Assembly: GCF_900113615.1 (NCBI RefSeq)
Contig: NZ_FOPZ01000014.1
Span: 1-64,000 of the forward strand
Direction of reading: 5' to 3'
Source of the DNA: Halorubrum aquaticum
GTDB taxonomy: Archaea > Halobacteriota > Halobacteria > Halobacteriales > Haloferacaceae
Length of the DNA stretch: 64,000 bases
Positions 36,667-44,550 of this stretch are shown piece after piece. Positions within the stretch are counted from its first letter, which is position 1. The number at the start of each line of letters is the position of its first letter. The notes under the pieces were generated by a model. It saw only the letters and a list, made by a program, of their open reading frames with translations, was not told where the DNA came from and searched no databases. Position numbers and translations under genes: made by a program.

Positions 36667-37638
36667 ATGAGCACGGAGCCGACCCCCACCGACATCGCGG
36701 TGCTCGACCACGACGCACACGGGATCCCCGCCGCCGACTACGCCGAGATCCTTCGGGAACGCCTCCCGAACCACACCGTCCGTCTCGCGCGGACCGCCAC
36801 GGAACGGCGGGAGTACGTCGCCGAGGCGACGGTCGTCGCCGGCGGGACCGTGACAGACGAGGACCTCGCGATCGCCGAGAACCTGCGGCTGTTCGCGTGT
36901 AACGCCGCCGGCGTCGACCACCTCCCGCTCGAGGACCTGGCCGACCGGGGGGTCGCCGTCACGAACGCCTCCGGCGTCCACGGTCCCAACATCGCCGAGC
37001 ACGTGCTCGGGTGGGTGCTCACGTTCGTCCGGCGGCTCGACGAGGGGATCCGGCGGCAGGAGCGTCGGGAGTGGCGGCGGTTCCAGTCGTTCACCGAGCT
37101 GGCGGGCAGCACCGTCACGGTCGTCGGCCTCGGATCCATCGGCGAGGCGATCGTCGAGCGCTTCGAGGGGTTCGACGTGGAGACGGTCGGCGTCCGCCAC
37201 ACGCCGGAGAAGGAGGGCCCGACCGACGAGGTGTACGGATACGACGACCTCCAGGAGGCGCTGGTACGAACCGACGTCTTGGTCCTCTCGTGTCCGCTCA
37301 CGGAGACCACCGAGGGGCTGATCGGCGAGGCCGAATTCGACGCGCTCCCGACCGACGCGATCGTGGTCAACATCGCCCGCGGGGGCGTCGTCGACACGCC
37401 CGCGCTCGTCTCCGCGCTCAAATCGGGCGCGATCCACGGCGCGGCCCTCGACGTGACCGACCCGGAGCCGCTCCCGACCGACCACGACCTGTGGGGGTTC
37501 GGGAACGTCCTCCTCACCCCGCACGTCTCCGGACACACCCCGAAGTACTGGGAGCGACGAGCCGATATCCTCGTGGAGAACGTGGAGCGGGCCGCCGAGA
37601 CGGGCGAGTACGACGACCTCCGGAACCGGGTCGCTTGA
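36667..37638 (+). CDS. D-2-hydroxyacid dehydrogenase
   Basis: A 323-residue NAD(P)-dependent oxidoreductase of the D-isomer family. The nucleotide-binding motif is VVGLGSIGEAIVERFEGFD, followed by SCPLTETTEGLI, the catalytic Arg motif NIARGGVVDT, the Glu in ALDVTDPEPLP and the catalytic His in LTPHVSGHTP (about residue 285). It would reduce a 2-oxoacid to a D-2-hydroxyacid or the reverse. The ATG at 36667 was preferred to one nine codons upstream. It stands alone between an MFS transporter and a surface protein. Confidence 0.9.
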   Translation: MSTEPTPTDIAVLDHDAHGIPAADYAEILRERLPNHTVRLARTATERREYVAEATVVAGGTVTDEDLAIAENLRLFACNAAGVDHLPLEDLADRGVAVTNASGVHGPNIAEHVLGWVLTFVRRLDEGIRRQERREWRRFQSFTELAGSTVTVVGLGSIGEAIVERFEGFDVETVGVRHTPEKEGPTDEVYGYDDLQEALVRTDVLVLSCPLTETTEGLIGEAEFDALPTDAIVVNIARGGVVDTPALVSALKSGAIHGAALDVTDPEPLPTDHDLWGFGNVLLTPHVSGHTPKYWERRADILVENVERAAETGEYDDLRNRVA

Positions 37639-37736
37639 GGGGAGGATCGGAACCGGTCGACTCCCGTCGACGGCGGATCCGAATTCGAGAGTGTGCTCTC
37701 AGAAACTCATTGATAAATATATATTACAACGGCGAC

Positions 37737-37747
37737 ATATTTAATAT
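37737..37747 (+). promoter_or_regulatory. Strong TATA box
   Basis: ATATTTAATAT is centred 29 bases upstream of the ATG at 37771 within an AT-rich patch (37705-37750), the best match to a TATA box in the window. Confidence 0.65.
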
Positions 37748-37770
37748 CTGGACACCACATTCGGCGAGAC

Positions 37771-39225
37771 ATGGATCGGAGAGACGTTCTGCGGGGAGTC
37801 GTCGGCGCTGGTTTCGGGGTCGGCCTTTCGACCACGCTCGCCGGGACGGTCCGAGCGGAGACGGAGGTTGCCTCCGAGGTCACGCTTCCGGAGGGGGAAG
37901 CGAGAGGGCTCGGGGCAGACGTGTACGAGGGTACGCCGTATCTGCTCACGGCTCACTTGAGCGGGACGACGTACACGCTCCAGTTGGACGGTTCGGTCAG
38001 CAGTTCGACGGACGTCGGTTCGAGCATGTTCGCCTGCGGATTCGATTCCAACGCGTCCTATACCGGAGCCGGGCGGACGTTGACGAAATACCCGTACGGC
38101 GGTGGAGAGTGGACAGATAAACGGATGCCGGCAAACATCCAATCCATAGCCACCGACAAGTCCGAAAACGAGCTCTGGGTGGGCGGTGAGAACGGCCGTA
38201 TCTGGAACCTCGACGCCGCAAACCTCTCCATCGAGCGATCGTTCGAGACGGAAACGACGGTTTTCGGGCTGGCTCACGACGGGGAGAACCTGTGGGTCGG
38301 CGAGGAGGGGTCGGATCGCATCCAGCGGTACGATCCCGAGAGCGGAGAGACGACCGCGACCTACGCGTATCCGAACGCCCAGACGATCTACGACTACGCG
38401 TACGTGGACGGCTCCCTCTGGCTCGAGGGCGACGGAACGGTGTACCGGACCAACATCGATGAGACCCCACCGAACCGAGCGCCCTCGGCGACGTTCACCA
38501 TATCGCCCACGACACCCGAAGTCGGGGATCCCGTCTCGTTCGACGCGACAGGATCCGACGACCCGGACGAGAACATCTCGTCGTACGAGTGGGACTTCAC
38601 CGACGACGGGACGACGGACGCCTCGGGTGCGACCACCTTTCACGGGTTCTCGGATGGCGGGGAGTACACCGTCTCGCTGACGGTAACGGACGCCGAGGGT
38701 GCGACGGACACGGCGACGCAGTCGCTGACCGTCGTCGAACCGCCTACCGCCGACCTGTCGGTCTCGGCGAGCGAGGTCACGGCGGGCGAGGAGATCGAAC
38801 TGGTTGCCACCGGATCGTCGGATCCCGACGGCACGATCGTCGAGTACAGGTGGGACCTCGACGGGGACGGAACCGTCGAAACGACGGGCGAGCGGGTCAC
38901 CCACGCGTACGAGTCGCCGGGAGAGTACGAGGTTCGGGTGACCGTGGTCGACGGCGACGAACTGACCGATGAAGCCCGATCGACGGTCACCGTCGAGTCC
39001 AGTCCGGAACAACCGGAGGAACCGGAGGAGCCGGAAGACCCCGAAGGCGATACCGGCCAGCCGACCGACGACGGAAGCGGATCGGACGACACGGATCAGG
39101 AAGACGATTCCGCGGAGTCGAGCGATAGCGTCCCCGGATTCAGTCTCGTGAACGGGGTCGTCGGCGTAGGCGGAGCCGCGTACGCCCTGAAACGGCGGGT
39201 GGAGGGCGACGACGGTTCAGATTGA
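37771..39225 (+). CDS. Secreted PKD-domain protein with PGF-CTERM anchor
   Basis: A 484-residue surface protein. MDRRDVLRGVVGAGFGVGLS is a Tat signal. Residues about 30-230 repeat short units such as LWVGGENGRIWNLD and LWVGEEGSDRIQRYD, typical of a beta-propeller. Two PKD domains follow (about 232-325 and 326-410; SYEWDFTDDG and EYRWDLDGDG). A Pro/Glu/Asp-rich stalk leads to VPGFSLVNGVVGVGG and a helix ending in KRR. That tail matches the PGF-CTERM signal processed by archaeosortase A, so the protein is likely lipid-anchored on the cell surface. Base composition is slightly less GC-rich than the neighbours. An adhesin or binding role is likely. Confidence 0.85.
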   Translation: MDRRDVLRGVVGAGFGVGLSTTLAGTVRAETEVASEVTLPEGEARGLGADVYEGTPYLLTAHLSGTTYTLQLDGSVSSSTDVGSSMFACGFDSNASYTGAGRTLTKYPYGGGEWTDKRMPANIQSIATDKSENELWVGGENGRIWNLDAANLSIERSFETETTVFGLAHDGENLWVGEEGSDRIQRYDPESGETTATYAYPNAQTIYDYAYVDGSLWLEGDGTVYRTNIDETPPNRAPSATFTISPTTPEVGDPVSFDATGSDDPDENISSYEWDFTDDGTTDASGATTFHGFSDGGEYTVSLTVTDAEGATDTATQSLTVVEPPTADLSVSASEVTAGEEIELVATGSSDPDGTIVEYRWDLDGDGTVETTGERVTHAYESPGEYEVRVTVVDGDELTDEARSTVTVESSPEQPEEPEEPEDPEGDTGQPTDDGSGSDDTDQEDDSAESSDSVPGFSLVNGVVGVGGAAYALKRRVEGDDGSD

Positions 39226-39403
39226 CGCGTGCGATCCAATAACGGTCGAGCGTCGACGACGCGTTTTTTCGATCGGCGTACCGCTCCAACGCGAAGCCGA
39301 TGCTGGGACGGAACGACCGATGGATCGGACGTGAGAGAACGGTAAACCGAGCGGGCTGGCGAAAGGGTGAGGGACCCTCCAGGGTTGGTTCGGTTGAGCG
39401 CTA

Positions 39404-40300
39404 CTAGTCGCCGGTCTCGGTGCCGTTCCCGGCATCGGTGCTGTTGCCGTTTCCGTTCCCGGCATCGGTGCTGTTGCCGTTTCCGTTCCCGGCATCGGTG
39501 CTGTTGCCGTTTCCGTTCTCGGCACCGTTCCCGGTCTCCCTCTCGTCGGACTCGATAACCGGGGCGACGGCGTCGAGGACGGCCTGCTGGGAGAGCGACG
39601 AGTCGAACGCGTCCGGGAAGAAGGACTCGCCGTTGACGTCGTTGAGGAACGCGGCGTGACGCGCCTCGACGCTGTGGATCGACAGCGCGGCGCTCTGGAG
39701 ATCCGGACTCTCGATGAACGGTGCCGCCCCGGCGTAGGCCGCGACCCCCGTGTTCTCGAACACCTGGGCGGTCGCCAGGAACCCGTCCACCGTTTCGACC
39801 CCGAAGTCGTAGGAGAGTTCGGGCTCGGGCTCGCCGCCGAGCAGCGTGATCGCCTCGCCGAGGACCTCGACGTGTGCCGTCTCGTGTCCGCCGATCACCT
39901 CGACGTGGTCGTAGATCGCTTGAACCCCTTCGGCGGTCTCCGTGCTGAGATCCGCCAGATCCCGTCCGTGCTCCGCCTGTGCGAAGTCGTTCTCGTCGAA
40001 CATGTCCAGCCCTTCGCGGTAGAAGGCGTTCTCGAGGTTCTCAAGCGTGAGCGCGTAGTTCAACACGTCGAGGTCGGTTCCCGCCACGTCGTCGAAATCC
40101 GCGGACGGTTCGTGCGCGGCGTCGTCCTCGTCGTGTGACATGGCGAAGCCCGTACCGGTGCCGAGTGCGAGCAACGTCCCTCCCGCCAGTAGCGAGCGGT
40201 TCAGAAACCCGCGCCGGGAACTGCCTCCGTCCTCCATCCGTTCTTTCACCGATTCCGCGATCCGTTCCGCACGCGCCTTTGAGTCGTCTATCTCTGTCAT
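39404..40300 (-). CDS. Tat-exported ferritin-like protein with repeat tail
   Basis: A 298-residue protein. SRRGFLNRSLLAGGTLLALG (28-47) is a twin-arginine signal placed after a 27-residue cytoplasmic lead. The mature region (about 70-255) is a helical ferritin-like domain (DUF4439 type) with repeated acidic/His helices such as LENLENAFYREGLDMF, GHETAHVEVLGEAI and HSVEARHAAFLND. The Glu and His spacing (ENAFY, GHETAHVE, EARHAA) suggests a di-metal site. The last 40 residues are Asn/Gly/Ser/Thr repeats encoded by a 30-bp tandem repeat. It is probably extracellular. The function of this family is not settled. Confidence 0.83.
   Translation of the reverse strand: MTEIDDSKARAERIAESVKERMEDGGSSRRGFLNRSLLAGGTLLALGTGTGFAMSHDEDDAAHEPSADFDDVAGTDLDVLNYALTLENLENAFYREGLDMFDENDFAQAEHGRDLADLSTETAEGVQAIYDHVEVIGGHETAHVEVLGEAITLLGGEPEPELSYDFGVETVDGFLATAQVFENTGVAAYAGAAPFIESPDLQSAALSIHSVEARHAAFLNDVNGESFFPDAFDSSLSQQAVLDAVAPVIESDERETGNGAENGNGNSTDAGNGNGNSTDAGNGNGNSTDAGNGTETGD
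39431..39520. repeat. 30-bp tandem repeat, three units in gene tail
   Basis: Units 39431-39460, 39461-39490 and 39491-39520 are nearly identical and encode the decapeptide NGNSTDAGNG in the ferritin-like protein. A shorter, related copy borders them at 39420-39430. The copy number could vary between strains by slippage without a frameshift. Confidence 0.85.
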
Positions 40301-40306
40301 GTTGTG

Positions 40307-40320
40307 CTGGGATAACCCAG
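40307..40320 (-). promoter_or_regulatory. Hairpin in leader of ferritin-like gene
   Basis: CTGGG and CCCAG flank ATAA, giving a five-pair stem that ends six bases upstream of the minus-strand ATG at 40300. It lies between the TATA box at 40350 and the start, so it is transcribed in the leader. It may be an RNA element or a protein site; this is inference. Confidence 0.4.
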
Positions 40321-40349
40321 TGATCCCGTCTTAGGGAGAATGACTCATA

Positions 40350-40358
40350 GTTATATAC
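40350..40358 (-). promoter_or_regulatory. TATA box of ferritin-like gene
   Basis: The minus strand reads GTATATAAC, about 54 bases upstream of the start at 40300. Transcription should begin near 40325, leaving a leader of about 25 bases. Confidence 0.5.
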
Positions 40359-40825
40359 CGAATCGAGATTGTACCCTCGAATTATTTTTTATTTGGGTGA
40401 TGTTACTGGCTCCACAGAACTCCTTCGCGATTTACAGTTCCGGCCCGTGGTCTCACAGCTCGAACACCCTCCAGAAATCACTGATTATTCGATTCGCGGA
40501 GAGAACGAACGGTTCACTCGCGGTTTCCCTCGCTCTAGGCGGTAATACGTTCAGCGAGATAACTATAGGAACTGTTTCAAAAAGAAGGGATTACTCGGAG
40601 TCCGATCGTTGAACGGCGAAGTAACGTGCCGTTTTCAAACGTAAAACATATGATGTAACTTCGATTGTGTCGGTCGTTTGTAACTCCGGGCCTCGGTTAG
40701 CTCGCGTTGGACCCGTGACATCATCGGTCACCCGCTCCTAACGACCGATCGGTTCACACGCGATCCATCACGGAAATGGGATGACTGCGGAACGGCGGTC
40801 GCCATTCCTCCCGGTCGTGGTTCTC

Positions 40826-41986
40826 CTACTGGTACGCCTGTATCCCGGTGAGGTCCTCGCCGAGGATGAGCGTGTGGATGTCGTGGGTTCCCTCGTAGGT
40901 GTAGACGGTCTCCATGTTGGTCATGTGTCGCATCGGAGAGTAGTCGGCCGTGATCCCGTTGCCGCCGAGCATCTCGCGGGCGATCCGCGACTGGTCGCGG
41001 GCCATCCGGACGTTGTTGCGCTTGGCCATCGAAACGTGTTGCGGGCGCATCTCGCCCGCTTCCTTGAGTTCGGCGAGCCGGTGAGCGAGGAGCTGGGCGA
41101 GCGTGATCTGGGTGGCCATCTCCGCGAGCTTGCGCTGCTGGAGCTGGAAGCCGCCGATGGGTTTCCCGAACTGCTCGCGGTCGGTGGCGTACTCGCGGGC
41201 GGTCTCGAAGCAGTCCTGTGCCGCGCCGACCGCGCCCCACGCGATGCCGTAGCGCGCCTGCGTCAGACACGACAGCGGGCCCTTCATCCCGGAGACGCCG
41301 GGCAGGCGGTTCTCCTCGGGGATCCGGGCGTCCTGAAGGGCGATCTCGCCGGTGATCGACGCGCGGAGGCTGAGCTTCTCGTCGATCTTGTTGGTCGTCA
41401 CGCCGTCGCGGTCGGTCTCGACGAGGAACCCGCGGACTGGCGTGTCGTCCTCGCTGTGGTCCTTCGCCCAGACGACGGCGACGTCGGCGATCGGGGAGTT
41501 CGTGATCCACGTCTTCGAGCCGTTCAGGACGTACTCGTCGCCGTCCTTCTCGGCGCGGGTCTCCATCGCCGAGGGGTTCGAGCCGTGTTCGGGCTCGGTC
41601 AGGCCGAAACAGCCGACGGCCTCGCCCTCGCCGAGGGCGGGCAGCCACTCCTCCTTCTGTTCGTCGCTGCCGAACGCGTGGATCGGGTACATCACGAGCG
41701 CGCCCTGGACGCTCGCCATCGACCGGAGCCCCGAGTCACACGCCTCCAGCTCGCGCATCAGGAGCCCGTAGGAGGTCTCGCTGACGCCCGGTAGCCCGTA
41801 CCCCTCGAGGTTCGGCGCGTAAAATCCCATCTCGCCCATCTTCGGGATGATCTCCGTCGGGAAGGTGCCCTCGATCCAGTGTTCTCCCATGTCGTCGATC
41901 TCGCCCTCGACGAACGAGCGCGCGGAGTCGACGAGCAGTCGTTCCTCTTGGGAGAGCGACGCCTCCAAATCGAAATAATCGATCAT
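40826..41986 (-). CDS. Acyl-CoA dehydrogenase (glutaryl-CoA dehydrogenase-like)
   Basis: A 386-residue FAD enzyme. The sequence CFGLTEPEHGSNPSAMETRA and TWITNSPIADVAVVW (in parts) are the family signatures near residues 127-165. MLGGNGITADYSPMRHMTNMETVYTYEGTHDIHTLILG contains the catalytic Glu region (YEGTHD). The set of motifs and the 386-residue length most resemble the glutaryl-CoA dehydrogenase branch, which also decarboxylates. The ATG at 41986 is supported by GAATAAATAAC (42008-42018) 27 bases upstream. The enolase-superfamily gene pair begins beyond it on the same strand. Confidence 0.86.
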   Translation of the reverse strand: MIDYFDLEASLSQEERLLVDSARSFVEGEIDDMGEHWIEGTFPTEIIPKMGEMGFYAPNLEGYGLPGVSETSYGLLMRELEACDSGLRSMASVQGALVMYPIHAFGSDEQKEEWLPALGEGEAVGCFGLTEPEHGSNPSAMETRAEKDGDEYVLNGSKTWITNSPIADVAVVWAKDHSEDDTPVRGFLVETDRDGVTTNKIDEKLSLRASITGEIALQDARIPEENRLPGVSGMKGPLSCLTQARYGIAWGAVGAAQDCFETAREYATDREQFGKPIGGFQLQQRKLAEMATQITLAQLLAHRLAELKEAGEMRPQHVSMAKRNNVRMARDQSRIAREMLGGNGITADYSPMRHMTNMETVYTYEGTHDIHTLILGEDLTGIQAYQ

Positions 41987-42007
41987 GTACGGGGTTACGT
42001 ATCCACG

Positions 42008-42018
42008 AATAAATAACC
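42008..42018 (-). promoter_or_regulatory. TATA box of acyl-CoA dehydrogenase gene
   Basis: The minus strand reads GTTATTTATTC, centred 27 bases upstream of the ATG at 41986. It shows that this gene has its own leaderless promoter, separate from the enzymes at 42067-44387. Confidence 0.55.
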
Positions 42019-42066
42019 CTACTTCCCGGGACGGGCCGGCCGATCTTCCCCGGACGATCCGCCGGG

Positions 42067-43284
42067 TCAGAACCCGTCGGTTCCCTCGAGGAGGTGCTCG
42101 TCGACGACGTCCATGTCGAGTTCGATCCCCAGTCCCGGCGCTTCCGGAACCGCGATCCGGCCGTCCTCGATGAGCGGCTCCTCCCGGACGAGCAGGTCGT
42201 CCCACCAGTCGACCTCGAGTGCGTGGTACTCCAGCAGGTCGAAGTTGGGAGTCGCCGCGCCGAGGTGGACGCAGGCCATCGTCCCCACGGGGCTACAGAC
42301 GTTGTGCGGGGACATCGGCATGTAGTTCTCCTCGGCGCGGTCGGCGATCCGCATCGTCTCGTGGAGCCCGCCAACCGTGGTCGGGTCGGGCGTGACGACG
42401 TCGACGCCGTGGTCGTAGATGAGATCCGAGAGCTCGAAGACGCGGAACCGGTTCTCGCCGGTCGCGACCGGTGTCCGCGTCGCCTTCGTCACCTCCTTCT
42501 GTGCGTCCATGTTCTCCGGCGGCACGAGGTCCTCCAGCCACATGAGGTCGAACTCCTCCAGTTCGTGTGCCAGCCGCTTCGCGCTCTCGACGGAGTAGTC
42601 CCAGTGGCAGTCGAACGCGAGGTCGACGTCGTAGCCGATCTCCTCGCGAACCGCCTCGACGATCTCCCGTTTCTCGCGGATCGCCGCGTTCGTCAGCCGG
42701 CCGTTGTACGGGTCGTTCTCGTTGTCGGCGGGCAGGTCGAGGTCGAACTTCAGCGCCGGAAAGCCCATGTCGACGACGCGCGCGGCCTCGGCGGCGTACG
42801 CCTCCGGGGAGTACGCCTCGGCCTCGGCGTAGGCGGTCGCCCCGTCCTCGACCGCGTACGCCTCGCCGGCGTGACAGTCGCAGTAGATCCGGACCTCGTC
42901 GCGGTACTTCGAGCCGAGCAGCTGGTAGACGGGCAGACCCAGTATCTTTCCGGCGGCGTCGAGTAACGCGATCTCGATGCCGGATGCCGCGGTGACGACC
43001 TTCCCCGTGGTGCCGCCGTGGCCGGACATCTCCTGGAAGATATACCGGACGAGCCGCTCGACGTCGAGCGGGTTCTCGCCGACCAGAAAGCGGTTCGCGT
43101 ACTCGACGATCTCCGGGATCCCGCCGCCCCGATACGACTCGCCGATGCCGGTGACGCCGGCGTCGGTCTCGACCTTGATCAGGTTCCACTCGAAGTTGCC
43201 CTCGACGACGCAGGCGTCGATGCTCGTGATCTCCACGTCCCGCTCCGGGTCGCGAACGTCGATCCGGTCCGAGTAGTCCCTCAT
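42067..43284 (-). CDS. Enolase-superfamily sugar acid dehydratase
   Basis: A 405-residue enzyme of the mandelate racemase/muconate-lactonizing type that should remove water from an acid sugar. The barrel shows ALKFDLDLPA (second-strand Lys), the metal ligand FDCHWDY, then LEDLVPPENMDAQ, the metal ligand ATGENRF, VTPDPTTVGG, and SPHNVCSPVGT with a candidate catalytic His. These closely resemble the gluconate/galactonate/mannonate dehydratase group known in haloarchaea for gluconate and xylonate. It follows the other enolase-superfamily gene with an ATGA overlap, so they are translated together. The exact substrate is not determined. Confidence 0.83.
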   Translation of the reverse strand: MRDYSDRIDVRDPERDVEITSIDACVVEGNFEWNLIKVETDAGVTGIGESYRGGGIPEIVEYANRFLVGENPLDVERLVRYIFQEMSGHGGTTGKVVTAASGIEIALLDAAGKILGLPVYQLLGSKYRDEVRIYCDCHAGEAYAVEDGATAYAEAEAYSPEAYAAEAARVVDMGFPALKFDLDLPADNENDPYNGRLTNAAIREKREIVEAVREEIGYDVDLAFDCHWDYSVESAKRLAHELEEFDLMWLEDLVPPENMDAQKEVTKATRTPVATGENRFRVFELSDLIYDHGVDVVTPDPTTVGGLHETMRIADRAEENYMPMSPHNVCSPVGTMACVHLGAATPNFDLLEYHALEVDWWDDLLVREEPLIEDGRIAVPEAPGLGIELDMDVVDEHLLEGTDGF

Positions 43285-44387
43285 GCGCTGAACTCCTCCA
43301 GGGCGTCCTTATCGAGCGTGACGCCGTGGCCCGGCTCCTGGGGCATCGCGATCCGACCGTCGTCATCGGGGGCGAGCGGCTCCGCGACGACGTCGTCGAA
43401 CGCCTTCACGTCCATGTCGCGGTAGAAGTACTCGATCCACAGCCCGTTGTCTATCGCCCCGAGCAGCGAGGTGTGGACGTTCCAGTTGTAATGGGGCGCG
43501 ATCGGCACGTCGTAGGCGGCGGCGTAGTTCGCGATCCGGAGCCACTCCGTGATCCCGCCGCAGACCGTCACGTCCGGCTGGAGGACCGTCGCCGCGCCCG
43601 TGTCGTGGAGCCGCGCGAAGTTGTGGCGGGTCCCCTCCAGTTCGCCGGTGGCGACCGGGTAGTCGATGGCGTCGTTCACCTCCGCCATCGTCTCCACGCG
43701 GTCGATCATCACCGGCTCCTCGATGAAGTACGGGTCGTACGGCTCGAACGCCCGGCAGGCGCGGACCGCCTCGGTCGTCGACTCCCAGACGCCGTTGGCG
43801 TCGAGGAGCAGCGTCGTCTCCGGACCCACCTCGTCGCGGACGGCGGCGACGCGCTCGACCTCCTCGTCCACAGAGAGGCGGCCCACCTTCATCTTCACGA
43901 CGTCGTGTCCCTCGTCGACGTACCGACGCACCTCGCCGCGTAACGCCTCGTGACCCTTCTCATCGCGGTAGTAGCCCCCGCTTCCGTAGGAGGGGACCGA
44001 CTCGCTGTTGCCGCCGAGCAGCTTGTACAGCGGCTGGTCGGCCGCCTTCGCCTTCAGGTCCCAGAGCGCCATGTCGACGGTGGAGATGGCGCGTAACATG
44101 ACGCCCATCCGCCCGATCTGGACGTTGCCCTCGTACATCTCGCGCCAGAGCCGGGTGGTGTCCCGCGGGTCCTCGCCGCTCACGATCGGCTCGAGCATCG
44201 ACTCGACCGCGTCGGCGACGAGGTGGGCCCCCTCGTATCCCAGCGAGTAGCCGACACCCTCGAGCCCGTCGGCGGTTCGAACGTACGTTATCGCGTGGTC
44301 CCGGTACGTGAGCGTCCGGTTGGAGAAGGAGACGGGCGACTCCAACGGGAGCTCGATCGGGAACGACTCGACTTCGACTATCTCCAT
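43281..44387 (-). CDS. Enolase-superfamily enzyme, MLE/MR type
   Basis: A 368-residue enzyme with a capping domain and barrel. Catalytic features are KMKVGRL (K-x-K of the second strand), the metal ligands LLLDANGVW and YFIEEPVMID, PVATGELEGTRHN, LQPDVTVCGG, and APHYNWNVHTS with a seventh-strand His. The K-x-K plus His arrangement points to a racemase or acid-sugar dehydratase of the mandelate racemase group. Its stop overlaps the next gene's start (43281-43284). A TATA element at 44411 gives a leaderless start at 44387. The substrate is unknown. Confidence 0.82.
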   Translation of the reverse strand: MEIVEVESFPIELPLESPVSFSNRTLTYRDHAITYVRTADGLEGVGYSLGYEGAHLVADAVESMLEPIVSGEDPRDTTRLWREMYEGNVQIGRMGVMLRAISTVDMALWDLKAKAADQPLYKLLGGNSESVPSYGSGGYYRDEKGHEALRGEVRRYVDEGHDVVKMKVGRLSVDEEVERVAAVRDEVGPETTLLLDANGVWESTTEAVRACRAFEPYDPYFIEEPVMIDRVETMAEVNDAIDYPVATGELEGTRHNFARLHDTGAATVLQPDVTVCGGITEWLRIANYAAAYDVPIAPHYNWNVHTSLLGAIDNGLWIEYFYRDMDVKAFDDVVAEPLAPDDDGRIAMPQEPGHGVTLDKDALEEFSA

Positions 44388-44410
44388 GCGTGAGCCGCTA
44401 ATCGTGTCCG

Positions 44411-44417
44411 TAAATAC
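44411..44417 (-). promoter_or_regulatory. TATA box of enolase-superfamily operon
   Basis: The minus strand reads GTATTTA, 27 bases upstream of the ATG at 44387. It and the divergent box at 44519 share a 163-base spacer, so the leftward and rightward gene sets may be controlled together. Confidence 0.55.
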
Positions 44418-44518
44418 CTCGTTGTATGGGCAAGAAATTCGCGACCGTTCGTGCGCGCTCCCCGTCCGAGACGCCTCCCAGTATCCACGAACGCTGACGC
44501 CTCCCGCCGTCCACGAAC

Positions 44519-44525
44519 ACTATTT
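44519..44525 (+). promoter_or_regulatory. TATA box of LarA-like gene
   Basis: ACTATTT is centred 29 bases before the ATG at 44551, fixing that start for a leaderless transcript. Confidence 0.5.
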
Positions 44526-44550
44526 GTCCCGCCCCCACGAGAGTACATCC

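Larger units (their letters stand above)
40301..40825. other. AT-rich intergenic region
   Basis: A gene-free stretch of 525 bases, more AT-rich than the flanks. It contains the promoter of the ferritin-like gene near 40350 and a hairpin at 40307-40320. A 90-codon plus-strand frame (40340-40612) lacks haloarchaeal codon bias and is not supported. I see no transposase or RNA gene in it. Confidence 0.6.

Noticed and set aside
38469-38770. Direct duplication suspected in the PKD region
   Set aside because: The two PKD domains share only the fold motif, not near-identical DNA, so there is no recent tandem duplication.
40340-40612. A 90-codon plus-strand frame in the AT-rich gap after the ferritin-like gene
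   Set aside because: Its codon use is unlike haloarchaeal genes (little third-position G/C preference), its composition is not acidic, and it matches no family I recognise.
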